This document shows, piece after piece, positions 51,735 through 61,369 of a stretch of DNA of 64,000 nt (position 1 is the stretch's first letter; each line of letters starts with the position of its first letter). The notes beneath the pieces are model-generated. The model had not been told where the DNA came from. It worked only from the letters and a program-made list of their open reading frames with translations, and searched no databases. Position numbers and translations under genes: made by a program. Origin of the DNA: Synechococcus sp. CC9311 (GTDB lineage: Bacteria; Cyanobacteriota; Cyanobacteriia; PCC-6307; Cyanobiaceae). The stretch spans positions 434,001-498,000 of the forward strand of contig NC_008319.1 of NCBI RefSeq assembly GCF_000014585.1, written 5' to 3'.

Positions 51735-52640
51735 TTAATCTATTTGCTTGAGTTTCTGAATAGCAAGCTTGATGACATTGGCTACAATTTTATCTTCTTC
51801 TTGAGTTTCACGCTCCTCGAGGGGTGCTATAGCCTCCTTCGCATTCAATTTAATTAAGGAAAGAGCCGAGTTTTTTCGAACCCAACTATCGGGATCATCT
51901 AAATTGGAGATGAGCAGGGGTTTTGCCCAATCAACATCCTCCATTGCGCCAAGCAATGTTGCAACTTCTGCACGGATCTCTGAATCATCATCTTTCGAAG
52001 CATTAGATAATAAGTGTTTGTTCTCGTCTTCATTCAGTGTGTCAATTCTGCTTGTAAGGGCAGCAATCGCAGCCTTCCTAATTGTGCTGTTGCTAGAGCT
52101 TGAAGCGTCTTTTAAAGTCCTTGACCCACGATCGCCTATGAAAGCCAATGCCCAGTTTGCCAACCCTATCTGCATTTCTGATGTTTCTGGATTCGACAAG
52201 AGATTGAGGATAGGAGTTACAGCCTCTTCGCCTATGGCTGCCATCGCCCCCATGGCTGAACCTTGAACAACAGAGTCTTGATCATTGAGAAATGCACAGA
52301 CAAGATCAGGGAGACTATTGGGATCCTCAATTAAAGTAAGAGTCTTTGCTGCTGCCCTACGTACGGTTACGTTATCGCTGGATAGCATGGCATCACACAG
52401 AGCAGGAACAGCTGCTTGTCCAACGGAGCCAAGACTATCTGCAAAACGTAGCCGAAGAAGTCCCCGAGGATCACCTAGTCCCGCTACCATTCTGGATATA
52501 GATTTTTGATCTGAATCAAGAGGTATCCCACTATTGCGTTGTTCTTTTAAGTGTTCTGAAAGGACTAAAGCCTCTTCTTCGCTTAATTTGTTTAATCGTT
52601 GGGAGTCTGATGAGTTCTTAATGGGATTGCTTTCAGTCAT
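51735..52640 (-). CDS. cpeF: HEAT-repeat phycoerythrin lyase, CpeF/MpeV type
   Basis: 301 residues from ATG 52640; GTG 52655 is an alternative. [16 protein letters not shown] and [42 protein letters not shown] open a row of EZ-HEAT repeats as in CpeF/MpeU/MpeV. CpeF attaches PEB at CpeB Cys50/61, and MpeV is a lyase-isomerase placing PUB there. Position next to cpeBA favours CpeF/MpeV. Clearly paralogous to the gene at 55649. Confidence 0.7.
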   Translation of the reverse strand: MTESNPIKNSSDSQRLNKLSEEEALVLSEHLKEQRNSGIPLDSDQKSISRMVAGLGDPRGLLRLRFADSLGSVGQAAVPALCDAMLSSDNVTVRRAAAKTLTLIEDPNSLPDLVCAFLNDQDSVVQGSAMGAMAAIGEEAVTPILNLLSNPETSEMQIGLANWALAFIGDRGSRTLKDASSSSNSTIRKAAIAALTSRIDTLNEDENKHLLSNASKDDDSEIRAEVATLLGAMEDVDWAKPLLISNLDDPDSWVRKNSALSLIKLNAKEAIAPLEERETQEEDKIVANVIKLAIQKLKQID

Positions 52641-52709
52641 TGCATGATACCTCACTCATCAGCATTTAAAATTCTTTTACTTGACCTTAACTGACTATAG
52701 TTGTTCACC

Positions 52710-53132
52710 ATGCAGTTTTTTGTTCTCTCTCACAACTTACAGATTCGTTCGGAGTCTGTACCTTCGTTTACTTCCGAGGAACTCGCAGAAGGTCTTAGCC
52801 TTCATTCTGAGCACATCAAGGCAAATGCTTTGAAACACCCTCATTGGATGGTTCTTGTTGAGTCTGATCTCTCAGTCCAAGAGTTGGCAGTAGAAGTCGT
52901 TAATTCATGGAAAAAATATCGGAATGCTCTTGGTCACTCGATGAATCATTCTTTGATTGCTCTTGGAGGTAGAAAGGATTCTGCAACTACGTCAAGCTCA
53001 CCGTTGCAGGAAGGTTATTGGGGTGTTGATGTCGTGGAATGTTCAGACCCAGATGTATTCCTTGAGAGTATCAATTGGGATGCTCTCAAGTCAGCTCGAC
53101 CGGAGGATTCAGTTTTCGAATATAGAGCTTAG
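52710..53132 (+). CDS. DUF2656-family protein of the phycoerythrin region
   Basis: 140 residues from ATG 52710 (MQFFVLSHNLQIRSESVPSF). LAEGLSLHSEHIKANALKHPHWMVLVES and GYWGVDVVECSDPDVFLESINWD resemble the DUF2656 family I associate with phycobilisome gene clusters. Function unknown. Divergent from the CpeF-type lyase with a short shared promoter region, convergent with the CpcD-domain gene. Confidence 0.65.
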   Translation: MQFFVLSHNLQIRSESVPSFTSEELAEGLSLHSEHIKANALKHPHWMVLVESDLSVQELAVEVVNSWKKYRNALGHSMNHSLIALGGRKDSATTSSSPLQEGYWGVDVVECSDPDVFLESINWDALKSARPEDSVFEYRA

Positions 53133-53148
53133 TATTAGATAGGACTCC

Positions 53149-53478
53149 TTAGCTCTTCTTCCTGGTTCTGCGTGTTGTTGCTTTTTTCTCTTTTTTGGAT
53201 TCTGATTTCAACGCAGTTTCTTTGGTACTGACTCTTTCGATTTCACGCTTGGATTGTCTTGATTCTGAGGGAGTAGCCTTCTTAGTACGAGTTTGATTGC
53301 TTTCACCTCCGTTAGTAACATTGGTAACAGCGGTAACGGTGATGCCAGCCTTACGCATTGCTTGAATACTTTGACTCAGCAAGTTAAAAGGAATTTGAAT
53401 GCTTGTTGATGTTGTTGGTCTTGATTGGTTATAAGCAATTGTCTTGACAAAAAGTGAGTTGTTTGAAAAGGGTCCCAT
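53149..53478 (-). CDS. CpcD-domain small linker-like protein with basic C-terminal tail
   Basis: 109 residues. The first ~55 (FVKTIAYNQSRPTTS, then SIQIPFNLLSQSIQAMRKAG and ITVTAVTNV) match the CpcD capping-linker pattern (hydrophobic strand, Ser-rich turn, helix, xGG-like turn, final strand). The rest is Lys/Arg/Ser/Thr-rich, ending KKATTRRTRKKS. No PBS-linker (REP) domain. Likely a rod-end or PE-associated small linker; the tail is unusual. Confidence 0.6.
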   Translation of the reverse strand: MGPFSNNSLFVKTIAYNQSRPTTSTSIQIPFNLLSQSIQAMRKAGITVTAVTNVTNGGESNQTRTKKATPSESRQSKREIERVSTKETALKSESKKEKKATTRRTRKKS

Positions 53479-53618
53479 CGATTCAATCTTGACTGGTCTA
53501 ACATTATGGCCTTACCATCATTTCTGCAAGGCTTTTGAATATACCTTTTTGATAACAGAGAATTGGCAAAAGTTTTATGAAGAAGTGCTAGTATCATTCC
53601 ATCGTCTATGTTCTTGTT

Positions 53619-54947
53619 TTGCACACGTCCGCAAGATTTGACAACATTCATCCAGGTCTGACCTGTGAGCATGCACGTCAATTGCTGATGAAGTCTGTCA
53701 ATGAACAAGAATCAGAAAGTGATTTTTATACAGCAGCAGCACACTTAATCAATTGTCCTTGTGAAGAAACTCAAAAAGCTTTAATTGAATTTTTGCAATA
53801 TCGTGATTCTTCGTGTCAATCAGTCAAAATAACTAAACGCAAAATCGTTGAAGTCCTGGCGCGTCTGGGATGTATTGACGCAATTCCTGCGATCGGCAAG
53901 TGCTTATGGTCTGACGATATCTATTTAGTAGAAAATACTGTTTGGTCATTGCAAACATTGAAATGTCAAGATCGTGTATTTGTTGACAAAATAATCGATA
54001 TTCTTGAAGCCGATGTGGCTAATCAGAGAATTATCATACAGTTCTTGGCTTCGATGGGTATTTCCAGCAGTGTTGACATTATTCGTTCTTTTCAGTCTAA
54101 TTCTATTCCGGGAATCAAAGGCGCTGCAATTTCTGCCATTGCGAAGCTAACGCATGATTGTGAAAGAGTTCCTGAGATCTCATCGAATTTATTATTGCCT
54201 AATCAAATGGATAGACATTCAGCTATACAGGATCTAATTGATGCTAATGCTGTTGATCAGATCGCTGAAATCTTTTCTGCTCCTGTTTCGCCTGTTTTTA
54301 AGTTACGGGCTGTTCGTAAATTATACGATGAAAATTTAGCTGAAAGTGTTGATTCTTGTTTGCTTTCCTCTCTAGATTCTCTCCTCTCCTGTGACTTGTC
54401 TTCGATCAATTGTGTTCATCGCTATGACGAAGTCCCCTCTTGTGAGTATCTGATTAGAGATTTGTATAATACTGACTTTAGTCGGTGTTATTTAGCGCTT
54501 GAGCATTTATCATCTCATTCAGCTTCTGAGATTTTCCCGCTGTTGAAGAATTCATGGATCGAGGAGGCAAATAACGATTATGGAGCCCATTATTGCTTTA
54601 TTTGTCTTTTTGGCTCTATACCTGTTTGGCCTGGTGAATTTGAGCCTTGGATTATTGATATTCTTGTTTCATCGATTTTCAATATTAGGCCACAATTTCA
54701 GAAGAGTAGAGCTGCATCTGTATTGTCACTGGCTAAGCTGCATCCTGGCATTCTTGATGAGTGTATGGAGGAGATTTTGGCTACTCGTGGTTCATTGCCT
54801 TGGGATATGCGTTATTCGTTAATTCAAGCTATGGATCACTATACAGATCTAGATATGGCATCCAAAAGCAAGATGATTTTAGAAATTTCCGATGATGATA
54901 AGGATCTCTTTGTGCAAGCCAGAGCTCGCATGGCACTAGGATTGTAA
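53619..54947 (+). CDS. cpeY: Phycoerythrobilin lyase CpeY
   Basis: 442 residues from a TTG at 53619; the conserved N-terminus RFDNIHPGLTCEHARQLL needs a start here and the only nearby ATG (53608) is out of frame. HEAT repeats: FYTAAAHLINCPCEETQKALIEFL, KITKRKIVEVLARLGCIDAIPAIG, and NDYGAHYCFICLFGSIP later. CpeY with CpeZ attaches PEB to CpeA Cys82. Upstream of cpeZ on the same strand. Confidence 0.83.
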   Translation: MHTSARFDNIHPGLTCEHARQLLMKSVNEQESESDFYTAAAHLINCPCEETQKALIEFLQYRDSSCQSVKITKRKIVEVLARLGCIDAIPAIGKCLWSDDIYLVENTVWSLQTLKCQDRVFVDKIIDILEADVANQRIIIQFLASMGISSSVDIIRSFQSNSIPGIKGAAISAIAKLTHDCERVPEISSNLLLPNQMDRHSAIQDLIDANAVDQIAEIFSAPVSPVFKLRAVRKLYDENLAESVDSCLLSSLDSLLSCDLSSINCVHRYDEVPSCEYLIRDLYNTDFSRCYLALEHLSSHSASEIFPLLKNSWIEEANNDYGAHYCFICLFGSIPVWPGEFEPWIIDILVSSIFNIRPQFQKSRAASVLSLAKLHPGILDECMEEILATRGSLPWDMRYSLIQAMDHYTDLDMASKSKMILEISDDDKDLFVQARARMALGL

Positions 54948-54980
54948 ACCGTTGGAGTTTGTCATTAATAGGTTAGGTCA

Positions 54981-55652
54981 TTGCTATTGTCTCCTGCTAA
55001 GATCGTAAAATCTTCTTCTTGTGTTGTGTCTTCAATAATATCTCTTGATGATCTGTTTCTAGACTTATCACATCCGAATCCCAATATTAGAATGGATGCA
55101 TGTGTATTAATGTCGGAAAATTACTATGATGAGGCTTTGCCTCGTCTTCTTGATCTTTTGAATGACCCTGATCCTGTTGTCTACCGTACTGCAGTTAAAG
55201 GTTTAGGTGTATTTGGACATCGTGTTTTGCCTCCTCTGCTTGATCTTTTTAATGGCACCAGCAATTGTACTGTAAAAGCCTGCTGTATTAAGGCTTTCGT
55301 TCAAGTTGCTGTAAATTTTCCAGATAATGCTTTCCCGGAGCAAGCAATCAATGCATTGAAATTAGCACTAGAAGATTCAAACCCTGTTGTATCTCAATCT
55401 GCCTTGATGACTTTGGGATATTTTTCGAAGCAGGAGCACGAGAAAGGTCGTGTCATACCTATTTTGATTCAAGTTTGCAATAGTGCAAATATTGCCCATG
55501 TTCAATCAGCAGTGATGTCTCTTGCTGAAGTGGAATCTACTCAAGTAGATCAGTGTTTCGCGAGTATGATCAATAATGATTCAACAGATGTCTTGATTAA
55601 GGAAATTCTTGAGTCAAGCATATCTCGCCGTCAAAGCCTTTTTGGAGATTAG
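54981..55652 (+). CDS. cpeZ: CpeZ, HEAT-repeat chaperone/partner of CpeY
   Basis: 223 residues from TTG 54981; a GTG at 55026 (MSSIISLDDLFLDL) gives the more usual length. HPNPNIRMDACVLMSENYYDEALPRLLDLLNDPDPVVYRTAVKGLGVFG is a typical CpeZ EZ-HEAT opening. CpeZ stabilises CpeB and helps CpeY. Its stop overlaps the convergent mpeU-type gene by 4 bases. Confidence 0.82.
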   Translation: MLLSPAKIVKSSSCVVSSIISLDDLFLDLSHPNPNIRMDACVLMSENYYDEALPRLLDLLNDPDPVVYRTAVKGLGVFGHRVLPPLLDLFNGTSNCTVKACCIKAFVQVAVNFPDNAFPEQAINALKLALEDSNPVVSQSALMTLGYFSKQEHEKGRVIPILIQVCNSANIAHVQSAVMSLAEVESTQVDQCFASMINNDSTDVLIKEILESSISRRQSLFGD

Positions 55653-56554
55653 ATAGTATCTCGACGGTTAATCAGTTGATTCCTGGCAACGATGAGTACG
55701 CCCTTAACTTGTTCATCGGTTTCTTTGTGAATTGCGTTCTCGATAGAATCAATTGAAATCACTGATTCCATTTTCATGAGTGATAATGCAGTGTTTTTGC
55801 GTACCTGAGCGTTGTTGTCTCTTAATAATTCGTGGAGTTGATGTGCAGCTTCTTCTTGATCCATAGATTTCCCTACGATTGTTGCTGCTTCTGCACGTAC
55901 CTCGCTATCTGGATCCTTTAAGGCATTCAGTACTAGTAATCGTACTTCGGCATTTTCGCATTTTTGAGCTTGTTCCGCTAATGCACTTAAGGCAGCTATC
56001 CTTATTTCAGGATTTGTAGAATTTGTTGCTGAATGCAAGGCCGTGGGGGTTCTAGATCCTATGAAACCTAAGGCAAGATTGATTAATCCTATTTGAAATG
56101 CTGTGCACTTTGACTCAGTTAAAATTTTCAGTAATGGCTCAATCGATGGTTCCCCTATGGTGGCCATTGCCCCAGCCGATGACCCTTGTACAACAGGATC
56201 TTCGTCTGTCTCAAATGCTTCGATGAGGTTTGGGAGTGCTTTTTTACTGCCAATAATATTTAGTGTTTTAGCTGAGGCTCTTCTGATGATGACATTCTGG
56301 CTGTTTTTTAAGGCTTCGCATAATATCGGAATAGCTTCTTCTCCAACTGAGCCGAGGCTTTTCGCAAATGTTAATCTCAACTCTCCTCTATTGTCACCTA
56401 ATCCAGCCACCATTTTGTTTATGGATTCGAGATCTGAATTTGGCAGTTCTCCATGGCTCAATTGTTGTTTTAAAGCCGTAGCAAGTTCCAGTGCTTCTTC
56501 CTGCGTCAGAGTCTCGCTTTTCATGTCTTCTTGCTGAAATTGGACTCCTGTCAT
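55649..56554 (-). CDS. mpeU: HEAT-repeat phycoerythrin lyase-isomerase, MpeU type
   Basis: 301 residues. TQEEALELATALKQQLSHGELPNSDLESINKMVAGLGDNRGELRLTFAKSLGSVGEEAIPILCEAL parallels the lyase at 51735 repeat for repeat. Beside mpeC, so I favour MpeU, which adds and isomerises PEB to PUB on phycoerythrin II; swap with MpeV cannot be excluded by eye. A second ATG lies at 56524. Confidence 0.68.
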   Translation of the reverse strand: MTGVQFQQEDMKSETLTQEEALELATALKQQLSHGELPNSDLESINKMVAGLGDNRGELRLTFAKSLGSVGEEAIPILCEALKNSQNVIIRRASAKTLNIIGSKKALPNLIEAFETDEDPVVQGSSAGAMATIGEPSIEPLLKILTESKCTAFQIGLINLALGFIGSRTPTALHSATNSTNPEIRIAALSALAEQAQKCENAEVRLLVLNALKDPDSEVRAEAATIVGKSMDQEEAAHQLHELLRDNNAQVRKNTALSLMKMESVISIDSIENAIHKETDEQVKGVLIVARNQLINRRDTI

Positions 56555-56662
56555 TTTTAAGCTTGTACGTCCTCCCTGAATCTAGCCGAACTCTTCTGTA
56601 TTTCCTTTCCCGGATCAATACTGGATCGTCCGCCGCAACTCATGAGCAAAAATCTCCATAAG

Positions 56663-56689
56663 AAAAGCCCCCATCATGGATGAGGGCTC
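56663..56689 (-). terminator. Rho-independent terminator after mpeC
   Basis: On the minus strand AGCCC...GGGGCT with internal pairing TCATC/GATGG forms a stem followed by four U. It lies about 27 bases beyond the mpeC stop, before the mpeU start. Confidence 0.75.
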
Positions 56690-56715
56690 ATGCTATTTAT
56701 TCCAAAACTTAGAAT

Positions 56716-57597
56716 CTAGAAGAAGATTCCAAATGGACGGAATGGTACATAATCACTCATCGCTGGTGGATTATGACCTGTGTACTGTTGCTGAGGAAGC
56801 TTAACAGCGATTTTGCTAACAGATACATAGGAGAAAGGCTGAGGCTTTGTGCTCTCCCTTAGGGCACTAGCCAAACCATTTACGGTTTTGCTTTGTCTGC
56901 CCTGTGCGTTATCACTGATCGCTACTTTCATCCCTCCAAGATCCCTCATCATATTGAAGGATCGGGTGTACATGCCTGCATATGAATCTTTTGTACGGTC
57001 GTAAGGCACGATGTCTGCACCAAAGACTTCTGTGTATTCTGCAGAGTCAGTCAGAGTATCGATGAGTGCATCGAAGCCCTCTTCGGCTTGTAATTTGATA
57101 TGGTTTTGAACTTCTTGCTGGTTTAGTGGTGCCCGTCCTAGCAAATGTTTGAAGTTAAGTTCAATACCGCGTTGGGCGCCTACAGCATGGAAGAAGTTGT
57201 CTTTGTAGAAGTCAGACTTTGCAAGGCCATTTACGAAATCACGAACAGTGATTTCACCATTCATCAGACGTACTTCCAGTGACGTTTCACGCTGGTTATC
57301 GGTTGGGGGAAGATTTCCTAATACTTGACGGTAGGCGGCAACAATGACCCTCTCAAGGGCTGCACTACTGGCTGGAGAATACTGATCAAAAGTGACTGCG
57401 AAAGGGCACTCTGAGAGCAGCCTTGGACCAATGCCTATACCCATTGCGGCACAGTGCTGGCGCTTGTATTCAGCAATGGCACCTGCAACTGTGCGGGGAA
57501 CAGTGTTTTTACCAGCTTTGCTTTTTGTTGAGAAAGCAGCGGGACCTGTTCTGGTCGCCGAGGTGAGGGCTTTCAGGCTTGTTTCTGCTCCGAGCAT
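56716..57597 (-). CDS. mpeC: PE-II-associated rod linker MpeC (gamma-type, bilin-binding)
   Basis: 293 residues, the known MpeC length. Cys49 (AEYKRQHCAAMG) matches the reported PUB attachment site. The PBS linker domain spans about 75-210: VIVAAYRQVLGNLPPTDNQRETSLEVRLMNGEITVRDFVNGLAKSDFYKDNFF and ELNFKHLLGRAPLNQQEVQNHI. It has no C-terminal CpcD domain. Links PE-II hexamers at the rod tip. Confidence 0.9.
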   Translation of the reverse strand: MLGAETSLKALTSATRTGPAAFSTKSKAGKNTVPRTVAGAIAEYKRQHCAAMGIGIGPRLLSECPFAVTFDQYSPASSAALERVIVAAYRQVLGNLPPTDNQRETSLEVRLMNGEITVRDFVNGLAKSDFYKDNFFHAVGAQRGIELNFKHLLGRAPLNQQEVQNHIKLQAEEGFDALIDTLTDSAEYTEVFGADIVPYDRTKDSYAGMYTRSFNMMRDLGGMKVAISDNAQGRQSKTVNGLASALRESTKPQPFSYVSVSKIAVKLPQQQYTGHNPPAMSDYVPFRPFGIFF

Positions 57598-57766
57598 GAT
57601 GAAGATGGGGGGAGTGGTGGTTTGAATGCGCCTCTACATCTCAGGGCAAGAAGTCAATTATGCCGTGAAATTGTATGGCGTAATATTGCCCAATTATAAT
57701 TCGCGAGAAATCTTTCCTGACATTTATTCCTGAGGAAGACTTTGCTATGGCAAAAGTAAATTCCTG

Positions 57767-57793
57767 AAAAAAAAGGGTGGGCATTGCCCACCC
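57767..57793 (-). terminator. Strong rho-independent terminator after mpeBA
   Basis: On the minus strand GGGTGGGC, a 3-base loop and GCCCACCC, followed by eight U. It lies about 40 bases past the mpeA stop. Confidence 0.9.
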
Positions 57794-57834
57794 CATTGTT
57801 CCATACGGAATAAATCAGTTCCTGAGAAGTGATA

Positions 57835-58359
<525 letters not shown>

Positions 58360-58375
58360 TTAAATGAGATCAGGT

Positions 58376-59041
<666 letters not shown>

Positions 59042-59106
59042 CTAAAGGACCGCGGAGTCGTCGTCAAACTCTTTCGCAGACAGCCTTTTGGGTGCTTCAC
59101 GAAACA

Positions 59107-60303
59107 TTATGAAAACTTCTTAAGTACTTGCGAGCAGCTCCATTTCAGTGGCACCCACTGTGAGCTTGTGCTGATTTCCTTGAGGAGATCTAGCTGGTCG
59201 ATTAGATCCAGTTTCAGGCAGCCCCATGCTGCGGCAACTCTTGACTTTGCATATTGAGGAAGGGTCTCTGCCAGGGATGTTTTGATCAGCTCCTTTCTCT
59301 CATTGATGGATGCAAGGCCAATCAATGAAGTCAGCAGATAGTTTGCTCCGTAATCACTCCATAAACGTGAGTGAATACCGTCAATTATTTCGATTTGTTG
59401 ATTCTTGGGCATTTTTAGGAGGCTTAGTGCTGCTCCGTATTGTTTACCCTCGTCTCGGTGTTGCAGGTTTTTCTCAATCTCTATTGGGTCTGCTTGGCTC
59501 AACCACTCTTCGCGCATGGAAAGACTTCTTGGATCATCTTGTAGAAGTGTTGTGATTGTTTTGTTGTGTTCTTCAGGTACCCCTGCTTTTTTTCTTGGAT
59601 CAACGAGTTGAAATGCACTCTTTGCACGTAATGGCATCGACACAGCACTCTTGATCAGATATTGCAACATGTTGATATCACCAGAATCGCCAAGGTCGAT
59701 GACAGCAGAGCGACGTCGGCCTGCTTGAAGATCATGGAGTTGAGGAATCAGTGGCTGTAGTTGATCAAGATCGCCCTCGACTCGAGCGCAAAAAGCCCTT
59801 GCTGCTCCTGAAATCAATGGGTTCTCATCATGGATGAGCGTTTGAATGAATGATGTACCACTCTTAAGGCCTAGTCTTGTATGTGCCTGAATCACTGCTC
59901 GTTTCTGTGGATCATTCCCTTTCAGGGCTTTTAGAAGCGAATCACATTGACTTTCGGTGAGAGGAGCAGATATTTGTGTAATTGAATCGGCGGCGTTGAT
60001 GACCGAGGGTTCATCATCAAAATGTAGAGCCTTAAATAGGCAATCTAAAGCTCGTGCATTTTTTCTCCGTCCCAATGCCTCTATCGCCTTCCGCCTTGTG
60101 ATTCTGTTAAAGAGGTCCTCTGGATCCAGATCAACAGCGCTGATAAGTCCCTGCAATGACTCTTCACTTGAGCATGCTGCGAGTCGTGTCGCTGCCATAT
60201 ATTTATCTACAGGGTTAGGCAGATCTCTGGGATCCGATAACAGGATTTTTAGAGATGACTCTTCTGACAGTCCCTCGAATAAGACATCGAATCGCTCTGC
60301 CAT
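59107..60303 (-). CDS. mpeY: HEAT-repeat PE-II alpha lyase, MpeY type (MpeQ possible)
   Basis: 398 residues. VDKYMAATRLAACSSEESLQGLISAV, NRITRRKAIEALGRRKNARALDCL and SDYGANYLLTSLIGLASINERKEL follow the CpeY/MpeY/MpeZ family. Located beside mpeBA where type 3 strains carry mpeY (PEB lyase on MpeA Cys83) or its PUB-forming relative mpeQ; sequence alone by eye does not decide. Divergent from the Nif11-like gene. Confidence 0.75.
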   Translation of the reverse strand: MAERFDVLFEGLSEESSLKILLSDPRDLPNPVDKYMAATRLAACSSEESLQGLISAVDLDPEDLFNRITRRKAIEALGRRKNARALDCLFKALHFDDEPSVINAADSITQISAPLTESQCDSLLKALKGNDPQKRAVIQAHTRLGLKSGTSFIQTLIHDENPLISGAARAFCARVEGDLDQLQPLIPQLHDLQAGRRRSAVIDLGDSGDINMLQYLIKSAVSMPLRAKSAFQLVDPRKKAGVPEEHNKTITTLLQDDPRSLSMREEWLSQADPIEIEKNLQHRDEGKQYGAALSLLKMPKNQQIEIIDGIHSRLWSDYGANYLLTSLIGLASINERKELIKTSLAETLPQYAKSRVAAAWGCLKLDLIDQLDLLKEISTSSQWVPLKWSCSQVLKKFS

Positions 60304-60478
60304 AATTCTTTTAATTCGTCGTGACTTTATTTAAGCTTCTCAAATCTACCACTTTGTATTGGGATGACATCAATTGAGTAGGTTTGTGGACCGTTCTGTT
60401 TTTAACCATTCCAATGCAGTAATCACATTCTGCAATCACTGCATTGGTGTAGTATTGATATGATTGATTTGATTTAGA

Positions 60479-60799
60479 ATGACGGTGTCTATTGAAGCTG
60501 AAAAAGCGTTGCCCCGCTTTGTTCAGTTGATTAGTCAAAACATTGATCTACAGGATCGACTTAATTCTGTAACTGATATTAATTCTCTTAGGAGCTTGAT
60601 TCAGTCAGTGGAGCCATTGCTGACTGGTGCCGCTTTGATTCCATTGGAACAAGCCACTAGGCCTCCTAAGATTTTGGTTGATTCTGGCCATACAAGTCAA
60701 AAAATCCCTTGGCGCCTTCTTCGTTGTACTGGAGGTCCTTTAGTTCTGCAGCTTATCTGTATGAACTCAAATTTTGCAATTTGGATCGAATCTTGTTAA
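60479..60799 (+). CDS. Nif11-domain-like small protein, 5' part of a probably frameshifted gene
   Basis: 106 residues. EKALPRFVQLISQNIDLQDRLNSVTDINSLRSLI resembles the Nif11 leader-like domain (a helix F..L...d.eLq..L...td...l). After residue ~75 the frame (IPWRLLRC...) looks unlike protein, while the -1 frame continues naturally from an A6 run at 60699-60704 into the next entry. I suspect one ~205-residue product split by slippage, mutation or sequencing error. Confidence 0.55.
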   Translation: MTVSIEAEKALPRFVQLISQNIDLQDRLNSVTDINSLRSLIQSVEPLLTGAALIPLEQATRPPKILVDSGHTSQKIPWRLLRCTGGPLVLQLICMNSNFAIWIESC

Positions 60800-61101
60800 A
60801 CTCATCTTCCAGCGAAATCATTCAACAGTTTATTCACTCTGTTGTTCAAAGTCATGAGATTGCAACTGGACTAAAGAAGCTAACATCGCATGAACAAATT
60901 GTTGATTATGCGTCCTCTAAGGGATTCTCTTTCACAAAAGCTGAATGGGACGAATTTGTTCGTTTGGACTCTGAGTCTTTAAGTTCTCAGGCAAAGCAAG
61001 CATCTCATTTTCATGAGACAAACCATTGGAGTTGGGCTTTTCGTCAGGTTTCGTCTTGGAGAGCTATGCTTATGGAAGGAGCCGATCAGGGTTCTTCTTA
61101 A
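60709..61101 (+). CDS. Nif11-domain small protein, 3' part or separate TTG-start gene
   Basis: 130 residues with no ATG near its beginning; TTG 60709 is the first start. SSSSEIIQQFIHSVVQSHEIATGLKKLTSHEQIVDYASSKGFSFTKAEWDEFVRLD is a clear Nif11-like domain, and the C-terminus has a Trp-rich segment NHWSWAFRQVSSW. The upstream part (SLYWRSFSSAAYLYELKFCNLD) reads as genuine protein, supporting fusion to the preceding frame by a -1 shift. Confidence 0.55.
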   Translation: MAPSSLYWRSFSSAAYLYELKFCNLDRILLNSSSSEIIQQFIHSVVQSHEIATGLKKLTSHEQIVDYASSKGFSFTKAEWDEFVRLDSESLSSQAKQASHFHETNHWSWAFRQVSSWRAMLMEGADQGSS

Positions 61102-61126
61102 AAATCTATAACTCCATTTCTCATCC

Positions 61127-61360
61127 ATGAGTTCCCCCCTTTCTGATTCCCAGAAGGATCAAATTCTTGAAGACTTTATTCAGCTAGCTCAGAATGATAG
61201 TGAACTAAAAGAGGAGATTAAGTCTTCTCGTAATCAAGATGAACTTATTGCACTCGCAGAGCAAAGGGGTTATCACTTTGATTCATTGACTTTGCTTCGT
61301 AAATGGAGTGAGCATACTGATTTCTCTCAGCCTACATGGATGGGCTGGTTCGCGGATTGA
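61127..61360 (+). CDS. Nif11-domain small protein
   Basis: 77 residues. SDSQKDQILEDFIQLAQNDSELKEEIKSSRNQDELIALAEQRGYHFDSLTLL matches the Nif11 leader-like domain (helix, ELKE, DEL.ALA..GY.F). The end FSQPTWMGWFAD shares a Trp motif with the preceding gene. No double-Gly cleavage site or RiPP enzyme nearby. Converges with cpeR, 9 bases apart. Confidence 0.65.
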   Translation: MSSPLSDSQKDQILEDFIQLAQNDSELKEEIKSSRNQDELIALAEQRGYHFDSLTLLRKWSEHTDFSQPTWMGWFAD

Positions 61361-61369
61361 TGATGCTTA

